Below are positions 9,098-18,115 of a DNA stretch of 22,229 nt, piece after piece; positions within the stretch are counted from its first letter, which is position 1; each line of letters opens with the position of its first letter. The notes beneath the pieces were generated by a model. It was not told where the DNA came from, ran no database searches, and was given only the letters and a program-made list of their open reading frames with translations. The DNA comes from Phoronis ovalis (Eukaryota; Phoronida; Phoronidae), in contig JAOXYB010058390.1 in the NCBI GenBank assembly GCA_028565635.1, forward strand, positions 3,065 to 25,293, written 5' to 3'. The position numbers were made by a program, and so were the translations under genes.

Positions 9098-10434
9098 CTT
9101 TGCCTGTGATATTTTGTTGTACAGTGATATCAGTGAAGTGGGTCTAGTATCGGCTTCTACACCCTTTTATGAAATTACTGTTGCCTTTGAAGTGGAAGAA
9201 ACGCTTCTGCATATTAATATTTCAACATGTATTGTGTCCTCAAGTTGTATGTTGGGTTGTACAGCTTTTTCCAACATTTTGAATATTTTTTGATGCTGAT
9301 ATACATCTTCTGCATTGTCACCTGTTGGTTTAACACTATCTGTTGACAACCTAGAAATATCTTTTCATCTTTCCAATATTCCCTGCATGCTCATGTGGGT
9401 CCCTTGCAGCTGATGCATATTTAATCTCTGAAGTAGGGAATAAATCTGCGTAGTCACTAAAGCTAAAGAAAACCTACTTATTATAAACAAACTACTAGAT
9501 ACAGATAATTTAATGCACAATTAAGAATGTGATTTTTTTTACTTGTGCTGCTGCGTTTAATAATTCTGAACGAATGGCAAATGCTTTACTCGGGAAACAG
9601 ACTTATTAGGAAGTTGTCAATAAGAGTCTGTAAAGAGTTGTGTAAAGGCACACATCTATATGTGGAACAGATTTGTATCGTGACTGCAGTGTTTCCCTTG
9701 GGCTGTCATATTTTAGGAATTTTGTTACAGAAAGAACTTCATCTTCAATAAATGTAAATTGACAATAACTTTCACTTTTGGTTTTAGCCCATTATGACTG
9801 TATAGATCTGTATATGTTTTTTATTTTTTCTAACATATTTTCTAGTGAATTTTCTTTTTATTGGTAGTTGAATTGGTGATTGCTTTCTTTGTTTTATGTA
9901 AGGGTATATTTGGAAAATAACTGCCGTAGGCTTAGGCCTCTATGTCTAATTCAGTATAGTCCTCAAACTTTCCAATAAGTCTTCGTTTAGGATGGTTTTT
10001 CAAACGTGTGAATATGATTTCAAGACTAATAAGAATTCACATGCTAGGTAAGGTCAACTTAACATCCAGGGCTGATATCCATTTCAAAGTTGCATATCAT
10101 TGCTTACTGTATGGGTACGGGCAACCACCAGATCCTCCCTCGTGGCTTAAACAAACCCTGCAACACCTTCCACTGTGTCAGGTCAGTTCGTTATCTGATG
10201 TACAAGTAGCAAGAGTACATATCGGAAGACTCCACTGCAGCTAGCTGAACAACCTCCGAATTTGCTGGGGTAGCCCCCGCAGCACCTTCCGCTGTGGCTA
10301 GAGCTGGTGACGGGTCATTTTGCACAAGCAGCAGGTTTCTTAAACTCTAACACAACTTTGTTTTCGAGAATGTCTTTTAAGGCGTTTTGTCCATTGGCAC
10401 CTAGTCTTTTGCAGGAAAATATTGTTTTGCAAAT
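9098..10434 (-). pseudogene. Decayed coding region of unrecognised family
   Basis: Read on the minus strand, a chain of protein-like blocks runs in changing frames: 10434-10318 (has RLGANGQNALKDILENK), 10325-10194 (Ala/Glu-rich, ATAEGAAGATPANSE), 10036-9935 (RLKNHPKRRLIGKFEDY) and on past one stop to about 9845, 9788-9609 (60 open codons with FIEDEVLSVTKFLKY), a following block with KAFAIRSELLNAAAQ, 9461-9354 (DYADLFPTSEIKYASA) and 9358-9098 (TGDNAEDVYQHQKIF, then through one TAA to LISLYNKISQAK). Composition is protein-like (balanced charges, few low-complexity runs) and quite unlike the flanking AT-rich DNA. Frameshifts and stops between blocks argue for a pseudogene or dead mobile element. 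Some breaks could be introns: AAG|GTAAC at 9098 looks like a donor. I cannot name the family. Confidence 0.5.
10160..10295 (-). repeat. Short direct repeat within the decayed region
   Basis: ACAGYGGAAGGTGYTGCRGGG occurs twice on the minus strand, near 10157-10177 and 10275-10295, about 118 bases apart. In the protein reading it gives TAEGAAG and TVEGVAG, suggesting an internal amino-acid repeat in the former protein. Confidence 0.55.
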
Positions 10435-10951
10435 TTACCTCAACACCATAGTGAACCTACTATCCTGTGCTGTAATAGGAAAAGGGTATAATTGCATTAA
10501 AAACACCATTATTCTAGGAAAGACAAAGACTGAACTTGATAAATCAATTACAGATATAACTAGCATATATATATAGGAATCTAATTAATACACTCGCTTA
10601 TCTACTGTTTCATAATTTAGAGCAGCTTTGCTTGCAAGTTATATATTTTCTATATCGGGTAACAGTAGATGCTTTGACAGTTATAGATGCCATGTTAAAA
10701 ACGGATTATCTGAACAGGTAGGAACTGACCATAGTCTTATTATGCTACTATGATATATTATAATTTCTGCTTCAGATGATATTCTCATTTTTAGTTGAAA
10801 ATAAAGAAATATTCTTGCTACCATACGTTTTATTTAAAATAAAGGAGTTCGATCAGTTCATATCATGATTTCTCCTGGATGTCCTTAGGCTATGCTGTAC
10901 TTTTTGGTAATAAGGAAATCAATAGTGACTTGTGGATTTCTTATTTTTCTT
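10435..10951. other. Non-coding sequence left of the gap
   Basis: AT-rich. The plus-strand open frame over 10307-10576 lies partly opposite the decayed minus-strand region and has no independent support. Confidence 0.45.
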
Positions 10952-11051
10952 NNNNNNNNNNNNNNNNNNNNNNNNNNNNNNNNNNNNNNNNNNNNNNNNN
11001 NNNNNNNNNNNNNNNNNNNNNNNNNNNNNNNNNNNNNNNNNNNNNNNNNNN
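10952..11051. other. Assembly gap (100 N)
   Basis: Exactly 100 N, the usual placeholder for a gap of unknown size. Anything spanning it, including the open frame translated with X residues, is not evidence of a gene. Confidence 0.98.
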
Positions 11052-13570
11052 GTCCCAATTGAGTAGAAGCTTGATTTAAATAGATGCCCCATTGAAATGT
11101 GCTATATATGACTTTTTAAAAGGGGAGCAGGTAGGTCTTGTATTGGGATAAACAGGGTACTTGAAATATATCTATTAAACTCTTGAGGTCACATCTGTTT
11201 GAAATAATATTTTTTTTAAATACATGAAAGAAAGTCCATGTAGGAAACTATTACTGCTGTGGATATTTATGCTGTTAATTACCTGGATGACTTTTATGTT
11301 AATTTCACTGTGTCAGTGATGTGTCAGTGAAGTAAAGATTTTATATAAAATCGTATTATATTGGCATTTTATTGAGTAGCTGTAATCATTTTAATATAAT
11401 TCGCTGTAGGTATTCATTATAATAATTCTTACTTGAATAAGATTTAAGAAGTGTATTGGTATATGTACAATATTCCTCAGCTAAATATGCAATTTCTGTA
11501 AAGTGCTTGTTATGTGATTATGTTAGCTACTGTAACTAAGTATTATATTAAATATACTGTTTCTTGCAAGTCGTTTTGAAAAATCAACAATAAGAGGGCT
11601 TGTAGCTACTAATAAAACCTACTGTAATTTCACTGTGTACTTGAACTACATTACATTTCATTATTGCACTTTGCATTTCACTATCATTATAGTTTTATGG
11701 AATAAAGTTTGTGTTATGAGTTTTCTGTTTGTTTGGCAGTAAAGATGAAGTTATACTTACACTTTACATTGAAACATTCTGTACTTGAATACTTCTACTG
11801 ATTTTATTGTGCAAATAAATTTATGAAATGTTTATAGGATCCAAAAATAGTGTTTCTATTTACTATTTCGATGTTGAGTTGGATAAAAACTCAACTTTGC
11901 CAGTTGAGCTACTATACCGAACAAGGGGTATTATGATTTTTTCTGAAAGAATGGGGGAAACAACGACATGATGATTAACTTATTTGGAAGTATAAATTAG
12001 AGACAGGCGAAGTGTTCGAAAACGTGGAAGCGCAGCAATAATTCAGTAAGTGTCTCACGACCTGTTATGTACAATAAGCGCTCCAGAAATGCACTCAATA
12101 ACCGCAATAACATCATGTCCAATTTTACTTTCATTTTAATGTTTTGCTTTATGTGTTTATTATGGTGAACAGTTCTGGGAAGGCATCTTTAGTCGTTATG
12201 TGTATGAGTGCACGTATTATAGTCAACAACATTTTTAGCTTTATCGTGATAATATGATAATGGAAATGTTGGCGAAAAGAATACTCCAATTAAAGTATGA
12301 GTAAAAAAAATAACTATTACGTGTGATCGACCAGGATGTTTTTGTGTTTTAACAAAAGAAACACGTAAAAGTGTGAAGAATGTTATTATCGCTTTCTGCT
12401 TTATTACGGCTTTATTGCTCTCGAAACGTAGGCGAAAAATAACTCCAATCAATGAAGATCTGGTCTCTGAAATTCTAAGATATACTGCAAAGCTGTAATT
12501 ATGTTATTATTCTGATCACCAGCCGTTAATGATGTGTATAATTGATTTGGGACTTTTCCTATTTATTTTTAGCGTTTCTGATCCATTTACTGTACCGTAA
12601 TTGAAATCAGCATCTCCCCATATCAAGCATTTGTAATTTGCAGTTATTACGGATCTATTAAATTATTACTCCAACTATGAGTGGTTAACGGGGTGTATTC
12701 AATTGATCAGGTACTCTGTATATCTGCATCATATTTTCCCACTTCTTTAATTCAAAACCTGGAATGCAATTAAAAGCCAACTATCCTCCTTGCAAGTTTT
12801 TAATTATGCATGTTCGGCTGCAAAATAATTCTATCACTCGCCTATATTTTATATCTAATTGAATTTTCAACTTTAGGAGAAACATACAATGTGCTCGTAA
12901 CATTTACCACATTATACCTACACGACTCGGGCGTATTAAATTATTATATTACAGATATCCGCTTATTATGCGGTAAATTCGTGGAAAATCAGTTTTATTA
13001 ATTAGTAATTGTTGAAATTAACCTATAGTTCTGAAAACACTGTTGCAATATTCTTGAAAAAACGGTAATTGGCCGTAACGGGTAATGAACTCGGAGGAAA
13101 CTTGTATGATGATCGCATACGGCTGGTGTTTTTTCAACAATTAACATTGTATCTTGTATGTCGGAATGAATTAATTGTAAAAAAGGAAAAATTTGTTGCA
13201 TTGTTCATTCGTTGCTGTGATGTAGGATGGACAAATAGGAATTAAGTTACAATATACAAAAGAGATTCGTAATTAAAAGAGGTAAGCAAAAAAAATCCGT
13301 CATTATCAGCTACAAAGGCAGTTCAATGCTGTTGCTCAGTGCGAGAACCTATCTGATAAAAGTGATATTATTTTAATTTTATGTTTTGCGCTTCAGTGAT
13401 AACAGTCTGTAAATGAGTTTGTTCTAGCTTTTGTGTTTGCTTGAGATGGTGTTTCCGCGATAGTCCCCATTTCTTATTGATGAACTGGTTCCATATAACC
13501 GGGCATATATCTTAAAAGATACGGGAGTATAATATGTTCTTACTTTAAATTAGGTTAAGAGGTTAAATAA
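11052..13570. other. Long non-coding stretch
   Basis: No convincing exon on either strand. There is a loosely repeated element on plus, GGCGAAAAgAATACTCCAAT at about 12271-12290 and GGCGAAAAAtAACTCCAATC at about 12431-12450, each in a similar AT-rich setting. The open frames at 12189-12452 (minus), 12810-13001 (plus) and 12998-13201 (minus) show no domain or splice support. Confidence 0.45.
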
Positions 13571-13905
13571 GCCCGATTAGCGCTTGTACTAAAGGGTCTG
13601 TCTTGTAATTCGGAAACCCTGGGCATGGGTTCGAATCTGAAATTTCCGAATCGGACAGCAAGTGTTAAATAGGTGCCACCTCGATCCAGATAACCGTATA
13701 TAATGAGTACATACTAGGGTGTGCAAAATTGTGCGCCGGTGTACATGGCAACCTTGTTGTTTATGTATGCTTCCAAGGAAATGAGATGGTTCGTGGAGTG
13801 AATAGGCTCGTAAGCAGCTGCAGGGGGTAATCATGTAAAGTCGCGCGAAACGACGAAAGCGTCAGATGTGAAACAGTGCTGAACTTGTATATCTTTATAC
13901 CTTTA
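13571..13905 (+). mobile_element. tRNA-Thr-like SINE
   Basis: The head resembles a tRNA: ATTAGCGC start, an anticodon-loop-like CTTGTAA at 13602-13608 (anticodon TGT, Thr) and a clear pol III B box GGTTCGAATCT at 13628-13638. The arms pair poorly, so it is not a working tRNA gene. It is followed by about 270 bases of more GC-rich, CpG-bearing body (GGTGCCACCTCGATCCAG..., CCAAGGAAATGAGATGG, GCGCGAAACGACGAAAGCG) quite unlike the AT-rich surroundings, as expected for a SINE body. The 3' end is approximate and no target-site duplication was identified. Confidence 0.6.
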
Positions 13906-14123
13906 TAAGCGTACTCTTGATGTAGGGTTAGAGTTCTATTGCCTTTGTGTATTTTGAAATGTCTTTTTTATTTTTTAGGGAATTATAAGCTGTGAACAAA
14001 CAGTATTTTCCCCTTGTTTTTTTGTTCATAAACAATACCTCTTGGTTTCAGCATTTTTCCTTACTTTTCTCTAATTTCGTATTTTGTGCAATTTTTAATG
14101 ATACATAAGTGTATAATACAGGT

Positions 14124-14175
14124 CCGTGACGTAGTCAAATCCAAATTACCCGTGACGTAGTCAAATCCAAATTAC
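14124..14175. repeat. Two perfect 26-bp tandem copies
   Basis: CCGTGACGTAGTCAAATCC... is repeated exactly at 14124-14149 and 14150-14175. Each unit holds TGACGTAG, close to a cAMP-response core, but duplication by slippage explains it equally well. Confidence 0.85.
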
Positions 14176-14393
14176 TATGTATATACGTAACAAAAGATAT
14201 CTTGGCGCAAAGAAATGGTTATGATGTCAGCTCTTTTTTTAAAACAAATTATCACTATGCATTAAATGGTTCAGGTAAAATATGAAGACATTTTGCAAAT
14301 AAGCAAAATTTTAATGTAAACCACGTATTCCTTTGAAATAGTTTTGGTGATCCATCTAACGCAACTATATTAGACCATTTAATTCAGCTTGTA

Positions 14394-14480
14394 GTAGCCA
14401 GTTGTCCGTGGTTAACCGGACACAGGCTGTGCACAATCATGGATGGGGACTGCAGGGTCGAGCCTACTGGGCAATTGTCT
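14394..14480 (+). other. tRNA-like segment, possibly a SINE head
   Basis: A perfect D-arm-like hairpin GTCCG-TGGTTAAC-CGGAC at 14405-14422 is followed about 30 bases later by a B-box-like GGGTCGAGCC. CCAGT before and ACTGG after could be acceptor-stem remnants. The anticodon and T arms do not fold well, so a functional tRNA is unlikely. Confidence 0.3.
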
Positions 14481-15549
14481 TTTTATTTTATTTTAAATGT
14501 TACATTTCAACAGATGAAAATAGGTTTTATTTATTTTAAGAGGGATTTATATCTTTATTTTGTTAAAATCGATAAATCTTGTTTCATTACGTCTTCGTTT
14601 TTAAAAATATAATTCATAGCTGTGCATGTATATATGTCTTAGAGTTTTATTCTACATTGAGATTCTAAGGTAAATTAACGTAACAAGAAAAGCTTATCTG
14701 GAAATATGTTTTATTAATAACAAAAATAAGCAGGTGGCGCCGATGAAAGTTATTGCGCAATTAGTGATCGACCTTCTCGAAATGCATCTGCAAATAAAAT
14801 CCGTACTGCATGGTACACGTTCATGCGCACCAGGAAGTACTTGACTGTACGTAACTCTTCAAGAGTTTTCTCGTCATTATGATAGTCCTTTCACCTGCGT
14901 TGATGAGTCAGCAAACACCACACACAACACATAAATAGATTGTGGTTATTAACTGGTGTGCAGTAATCAACTTGAAAAGCCCAATAGTGGTAACCAGCAT
15001 TTTCACATTTTGTTTCTAATCGCACATCTACAGCATCCACTGCCGTATTAATATCGTCCATAACGATAAGACAGTGAGGTATCTAGATATATGCAAGGTA
15101 AGAACCTCACTTTTAAGATAAACCACTAAAAATGCACAACTAACTTCAACGTTGAAATTTTGGAAAAATATAAGATTATGTTTTATGCTCGAGATAGGCT
15201 CTGATGAATAATTAGTCTAAAGTCTATTTTGTGACATTTATCAACAGATAATTCGTGCTAATTATTATGCAATGAATATACCGTGTTGGTATGAAAGTTA
15301 ATTAAATTACGTAATTAAGTACTATCCTGCAAATGCCTTGTTGTTTTGTGTCAAATTGTGACCTCGTAAAATAACCCGACCTGTTCAAGCTTTCACCAGG
15401 TTCCTCGCCCGACCGCCTTCTGAAGACGTGTACGTTATATCTTTCTCCCGGGCTATCCCTTTATATTACCCTGGCACTGGGGATTTACCGCAAATAAGGG
15501 TAACATATTCTGACGCCTATCGTATAAATATGGATCCCTATTTTGAGTA
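14481..15549. other. Non-coding stretch
   Basis: No exon recognised. A less AT-rich patch at about 15360-15500 includes CCCGGG and is followed by GTATAAATATGG near 15520; a promoter there is possible, but no transcript start or coding exon downstream supports it. Confidence 0.4.
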
Positions 15550-15651
15550 TATACAGTGTAAATATGCTGTATCAGGATTATTATATACAGTGTAAGTATG
15601 CTGTATCAGGATTATTATATACAGTGTAAGTATGCTGTATCAGGATTATTA
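15550..15651. repeat. Three 34-bp tandem copies, each with a hairpin
   Basis: Units at 15550-15583, 15584-15617 and 15618-15651 are identical apart from one A/G difference in the first. Each contains ATACAG and CTGTAT as a 6-base inverted repeat around a 10-base loop, so the array can form three small hairpins. Confidence 0.9.
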
Positions 15652-15702
15652 TTATCGGAACCGTTCTGATATAGATTTTGATGCGATTTTGTTACTTTCA
15701 AC

Positions 15703-15769
15703 CTTTGTCTTAATACCAGGACATACACTTTCAAACTAAAACACTTTGTCTTAAAACCAGGACATACAC
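15703..15769. repeat. Direct repeat, 26 bp with 41-bp period
   Basis: CTTTGTCTTAAtACCAGGAC and its extension to ATACAC occur at 15703-15728 and, with one change, at 15744-15769, only about 50 bases after the 34-bp array. Confidence 0.85.
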
Positions 15770-16514
15770 ATGAAGGATTTCCTTCGATTTCTTAGAAACG
15801 TGTGGGAATGTTATTCAACATTATGGTATACATTAAATTATAATCCACGCACGCGCGCTTATAACCATTTCATACAACTTGATATACAACTGTAAAGTGG
15901 AAGTGTATGCTGGGCCTCGGCTCTTGGACAACTATTGGTCAGTCTTCACTAAACTTTGTGAAAATCGAGAAGTTCTCTTTAGTAATTGTTATTAGAAAAA
16001 ATATTTATTGATAAATGTGGTATTGTCATTATAAACAATAGGCTGCCACATTATAGATTAACAAAATAAAATTCAGTTGATGTAATTTATTAAAAGCGAT
16101 AAATGGACAACTTGTTTAATTGTGACGAAGCGGGTCGCCAAAAACTAGGGGTGAAGTATTTTCCTGACCAACACATTAACAAGGCGTAGTAATTGTAGGA
16201 AATAATTGCCCAGCACAAATGGTATACTTATATGGGTAGAACGACTATGTAAAAAGGATGTACGGTATACGTTGGTTTATTAAATTAAACTTAAATGGTA
16301 CATATAATAGTTTAAATTATAGTTCAATTACGCGATACTAGTGCATGACATCAGTCCGACTCTATCGTCAAACCTAAACGAGTATCCACATTCAGATTCA
16401 GGTAATGCTAACAGATAATATACTGTTACAGTTCATTATAAATGTATTAAGAATTAATGTTATCTGCGTATATTCGATAGCGATCTGCTAAATTCACATC
16501 AAAATGTGCTCGTC
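15770..16514. other. Non-coding stretch
   Basis: AT-rich with a short ACGCACGCGCG run near 15847. I saw no exon or repeat that I could define. Confidence 0.4.
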
Positions 16515-16559
16515 ATGCTTATATCGGTGTTGTTATTGATCGAATTTGAACGGATACAG
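16515..16559 (+). CDS. Candidate signal-peptide first exon
   Basis: ATG at 16515 encodes MLISVLLLIEFERIQ and the frame meets a strong donor CAG|GTAAGG at 16559/16560. The hydrophobic run LISVLLLI looks like a short signal peptide or anchor. No second exon was found, and a strong donor after a short open frame can arise by chance, so support is weak. Confidence 0.25.
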
Positions 16560-16834
16560 GTAAGGTTATCAAAATGTTTATCTTTCAGAAATTATATATT
16601 TATAAATATAACTGTCTATCTAGATGGCTCGATATTTGGGACTGGTGAAGATATTAGTCGTTTAAATAATGCAGCGAATTTGACACGATTGAAATTCATT
16701 TACATCTTTTTTTTAAAAAGTCACAATTACAGGGTCTTTATTGCTTACATGTTTATTTGATTTTTGAGTCAATGTACCTTCATGGCATACAGAGAACGAA
16801 AACATTCGGTTATTTCAAATAAGTTACTGATATT

Positions 16835-17021
16835 TTAGTTGGGCATTTCTCTGAGATATTCAACGCGATTCAACAACTCTCTGACGTACATGTACGCGAG
16901 CACAACATTATAAGTGTCCTGGTATGGACAACAGCTTCCCCGTATAACCGAACAATCAAGAAAGTGATCAATCATAATTTCATTTCGAAGCACAGTTTGC
17001 AAAATTGCCAATATAGCCAAC
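16835..17021 (-). CDS. Candidate terminal exon of an unknown minus-strand gene
   Basis: On the minus strand, acceptor TTTATAAAACAG precedes an open frame of 61 codons ending in TAA (16837-16835). AATAAA signals lie downstream at 16757-16752 and 16742-16737. The encoded end is protein-like, with helical-looking segments (LAILAILQTVLRNEIMIDHF and LAYMYVRELLNRVEYLREM) around a CC pair (RGSCCPYQDTY). The first base completes a codon begun in the previous exon. I found no upstream exon and no family match. Confidence 0.35.
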
Positions 17022-17243
17022 CTGTTTTATAAACAGTATCTACCGGCACAGTAACATGTAATGAGAAAAACTTCCCATTTAATACATTTTAACGATAGTA
17101 TAGTCCTCTGTTCTAATCATTCACGATATGCATGACATTTCATTCATGGTCGGATGTCATCTAATCATCACCATCACAGTTGAATAAACTCCCGGAGTAA
17201 ACTGTATATTTGTTTAGCAAAGAATAGTGCACAAAAATCAATT

Positions 17244-17311
17244 TTTACATTAAATTAAAGTGTACATGGCCTATTGTTTACATTAAATTAAAGTGTACAT
17301 GGCCTATTGTT
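17244..17311. repeat. Two 33-bp tandem copies
   Basis: TTTACATTAAATTAAAGTGT and its extension through ACATGGCCTATTG occur twice in direct succession with 33-base spacing and no differences in the shared core. Confidence 0.85.
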
Positions 17312-17780
17312 ACTATTTAATGGAATTGCATACTGAAAATGAGCATTGGCTCAATTATGTACCCGATATATAAGACGATTTAGTATGATTTAAGTACTGT
17401 TCGTACCTGAATATTTTAAAGCTACTTTTGATTTTATAATACGGCAAAACGATATCTCAATAATACTCCGGATACAAAGTATCGGTTGTTGTAGGGAATT
17501 AAAAACAGAAGAGACTAGAAAAACGTGAGTTTTATTATTCTATTTTTCTATTATTCTTGAAAACATAGTATAGTGTGCCAAATAAAAATATATAGAGATT
17601 TCTATAATATAGTATTATAATATACAATGCGTTAGGCTAAAACTTTCAAAATTCATTCTAGGTTTTACATGCATGTATTGGCCATCCACAGGCAACTTGT
17701 AAACAATAAAGTTAATTGCTGGGAATATGTACATGTACATCTCGGCACGGCCTCTGGCGCTAGTTGGTCTAGGCAGTTAT
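17312..17780. other. Non-coding stretch
   Basis: AT-rich; no exon seen. Overlapping open frames on both strands across 17665-17890 are mirror images of each other and neither has support. Confidence 0.4.
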
Positions 17781-17789
17781 CATATACAA

Positions 17790-18115
17790 TGACCCCGGGG
17801 AGAGGCACTACCATTCGCGTGAGTCCCCTTTTTATCATCTCACTTTTATCTTTAACATCTTTTACCATGGAGTGTACTTTTTGCAAATAAAGTTTTGCTA
17901 TAGGTAATATATTTTGATTAAATGATTATTTACCGCGGGATGCCTTATTTTCGGATGTAAATTTGCAGAATTGTGTTTTACTATTTTTGCCATGAGGTGT
18001 ACATTTTTATGATTTTTTTTACCATGGAGTGAGTTTTCCTTGGGAGTTTGTTTTTTTTAAAAATGGGCCTCACGTCCCCACCAAGTTTTTAAGCAAGAAC
18101 CCCCCCCCCCCACGA
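17790..18115. repeat. Degenerate repeat patch with ACCATGGAGTG units and a C run
   Basis: It starts with ACCCCGGGGAGAGGCACTACC. The unit TTTACCATGGAGTGTACTTTTT occurs at 17861-17882, as TTTTGCCATGAGGTGTACATTT near 17985 and as TTTACCATGGAGTGAGTTTT near 18018. Homopolymer T runs and a run of about 13 C near 18100 follow. This looks like an old dispersed repeat rather than unique sequence. Confidence 0.5.

Noticed and set aside
9545-9751. 68-codon plus-strand open frame
   Set aside because: Lies opposite the decayed minus-strand block, whose reading is far more protein-like.
10008-10576. Two plus-strand open frames of 78 and 89 codons
   Set aside because: Antisense to the decayed coding region; no splice signals or family resemblance.
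10879-11079. Open frame crossing the N gap
   Set aside because: Half of it is unknown sequence, so it carries no evidence.
12189-12452. 87-codon minus-strand open frame
   Set aside because: Low-complexity hydrophobic and His/Thr-rich translation over a loosely repeated AT-rich segment; no acceptor, donor or domain.
13589-13834. 81-codon minus-strand open frame
   Set aside because: It is the antisense of the SINE-like element.
17665-17890. 73-codon open frames on both strands over the same bases
   Set aside because: Overlapping frames in a repeat-bearing patch; neither has splice or domain support.
18098-18112. Run of about 13 C
   Set aside because: A homopolymer, possibly with length errors; no function inferred.
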